A DNA stretch of 52,324 nucleotides, taken from assembly GCA_016872355.1 (NCBI GenBank), contig VGZY01000011.1, positions 1-52,324 on the forward strand, written 5' to 3'. The position numbers and the translations under genes are program-made. The notes under the pieces are model-generated. The model did no database searches and was not told where the DNA came from. It saw only the letters and a program-made list of their open reading frames with translations. Of the stretch, positions 52,067 to 52,324 are shown piece by piece (within the stretch, counting starts at the first letter, position 1; each line of letters opens with the position of its first letter). This DNA is from SAR202 cluster bacterium. GTDB taxonomy: Bacteria > Chloroflexota > Dehalococcoidia > Lucifugimonadales > VGZY01.

Positions 52067-52324
52067 AACGCTCTGAAGGAGCGTGTTCCCTGGGTCCAGC
52101 CCAACGGGCTGGGTAAGGTCCGACATACCAGACGGCCTGAAGGGCCGTGTTAAGTCCACACCGAAGGATGCCCCCGAGAACACGTTGACATGGCCGGGTA
52201 ACACGCCCCTTCAGGGCGTTTCGTGAATTGGTCTCTTTACCCAGCCCGGTGGGCTGGGCTCAGGGAACACGGCCCTTCAGCAACTGTCTTGGAAGTCAAT
52301 AGAGATTCTGGCTCTTTCAGCGTT
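52067..52324. repeat. Nested palindromic repeat cluster at the right edge
   Basis: Palindromes of the form AACACGNCCCTTCAGGNCGT recur in both directions: 52067-52087, 52132-52151, 52200-52220 and a partial one at 52266-52280; GCTCTTTCAGCGTT at 52311-52324 may begin another. Between them are CCAGCCC/GGGCTGG hairpins at 52096-52112 and 52240-52258. A longer inverted repeat (52084-52116 against 52237-52270, four mismatches or so) encloses the middle copies. No gene is present. It resembles dispersed extragenic palindromes and probably continues past the window. Confidence 0.8.

Noticed and set aside
51976-52204. Upstream extension of the aldolase frame to 52204
   Set aside because: It runs through palindromic repeats and lacks a ribosome site; the ATG at 51976 has GGAG and fits the family length.
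1-52324. CRISPR arrays, tRNA or rRNA genes
   Set aside because: No regularly spaced repeat with unique spacers, and no cloverleaf or TTCGA-arm sequence in the intergenic regions read.

Overview
The window is high-GC bacterial DNA carrying about 50 genes on both strands. No rRNA, tRNA or CRISPR array was seen. The gene mix (BipA/TypA, MutS, ThiL, CinA-like protein, peptide ABC-transporter ATPases, tandem families of TIM-barrel isomerases and amidohydrolases, a NuoEFG-like module) would fit a free-living Chloroflexota member such as a Dehalococcoidia/SAR202 relative; this placement is an inference from style and was not tested. Many genes start with GTG or TTG behind a clear GGAGG, and several promoters look like extended -10 elements (TGN followed by TANNNT) with a weak -35.

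Left part (1-15.4 kb): the 3' end of an ISNCY-like transposase, a MATE transporter relic fused to the start of an IS5/IS1182-type transposase, a double-PAS histidine kinase followed by thiL, a RidA-like gene, an HNH nuclease, a CvpA-like protein, small hypothetical genes including a tandem TPGPW pair, a flippase-like protein coupled to an FAD oxidoreductase, a VapBC-like toxin-antitoxin pair with a visible operator, and a HelD-like helicase gene broken by three frameshifts.

Middle (15.5-34 kb): a NuoE/NuoF/NuoG-like redox operon whose large subunit has all Fe-S motifs of a formate dehydrogenase alpha chain but no catalytic Cys/Sec, followed by a zinc-ribbon membrane protein and an FNR-like flavoprotein; a DinB-like gene; mutS with a zeta-toxin-like gene and a 59-residue partner translationally coupled behind it; then four paralogous TIM-barrel (sugar phosphate isomerase/epimerase-like) genes and two paralogous amidohydrolases. 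A DUF262/DUF1524 (GmrSD-like) defence-type gene sits inside the TIM-barrel array.

Right part (34-52.3 kb): a PAS-GAF histidine kinase with two response regulators (the second broken), typA, an AT-hook protein, a D-aminoacylase-like hydrolase, a P-loop kinase, a glycosidase-like TIM-barrel protein, a broken FHA-winged-helix regulator beside PhoB-box-like repeats, two peptide-transporter ATPases without permeases, a MetE-like methyltransferase coupled to a DUF6883/DUF4926 pair and cinA, a candidate structured ncRNA, an HpcH/HpaI aldolase, and a cluster of nested palindromic repeats at the right edge.

A recurring theme is disruption: eight apparent frameshifts, most of them in homopolymer runs, and three in-frame stops. 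They fall mainly in accessory genes while mutS, nuoG, nuoF and typA are intact, so gene decay is plausible, but uncorrected homopolymer sequencing error must be excluded first.
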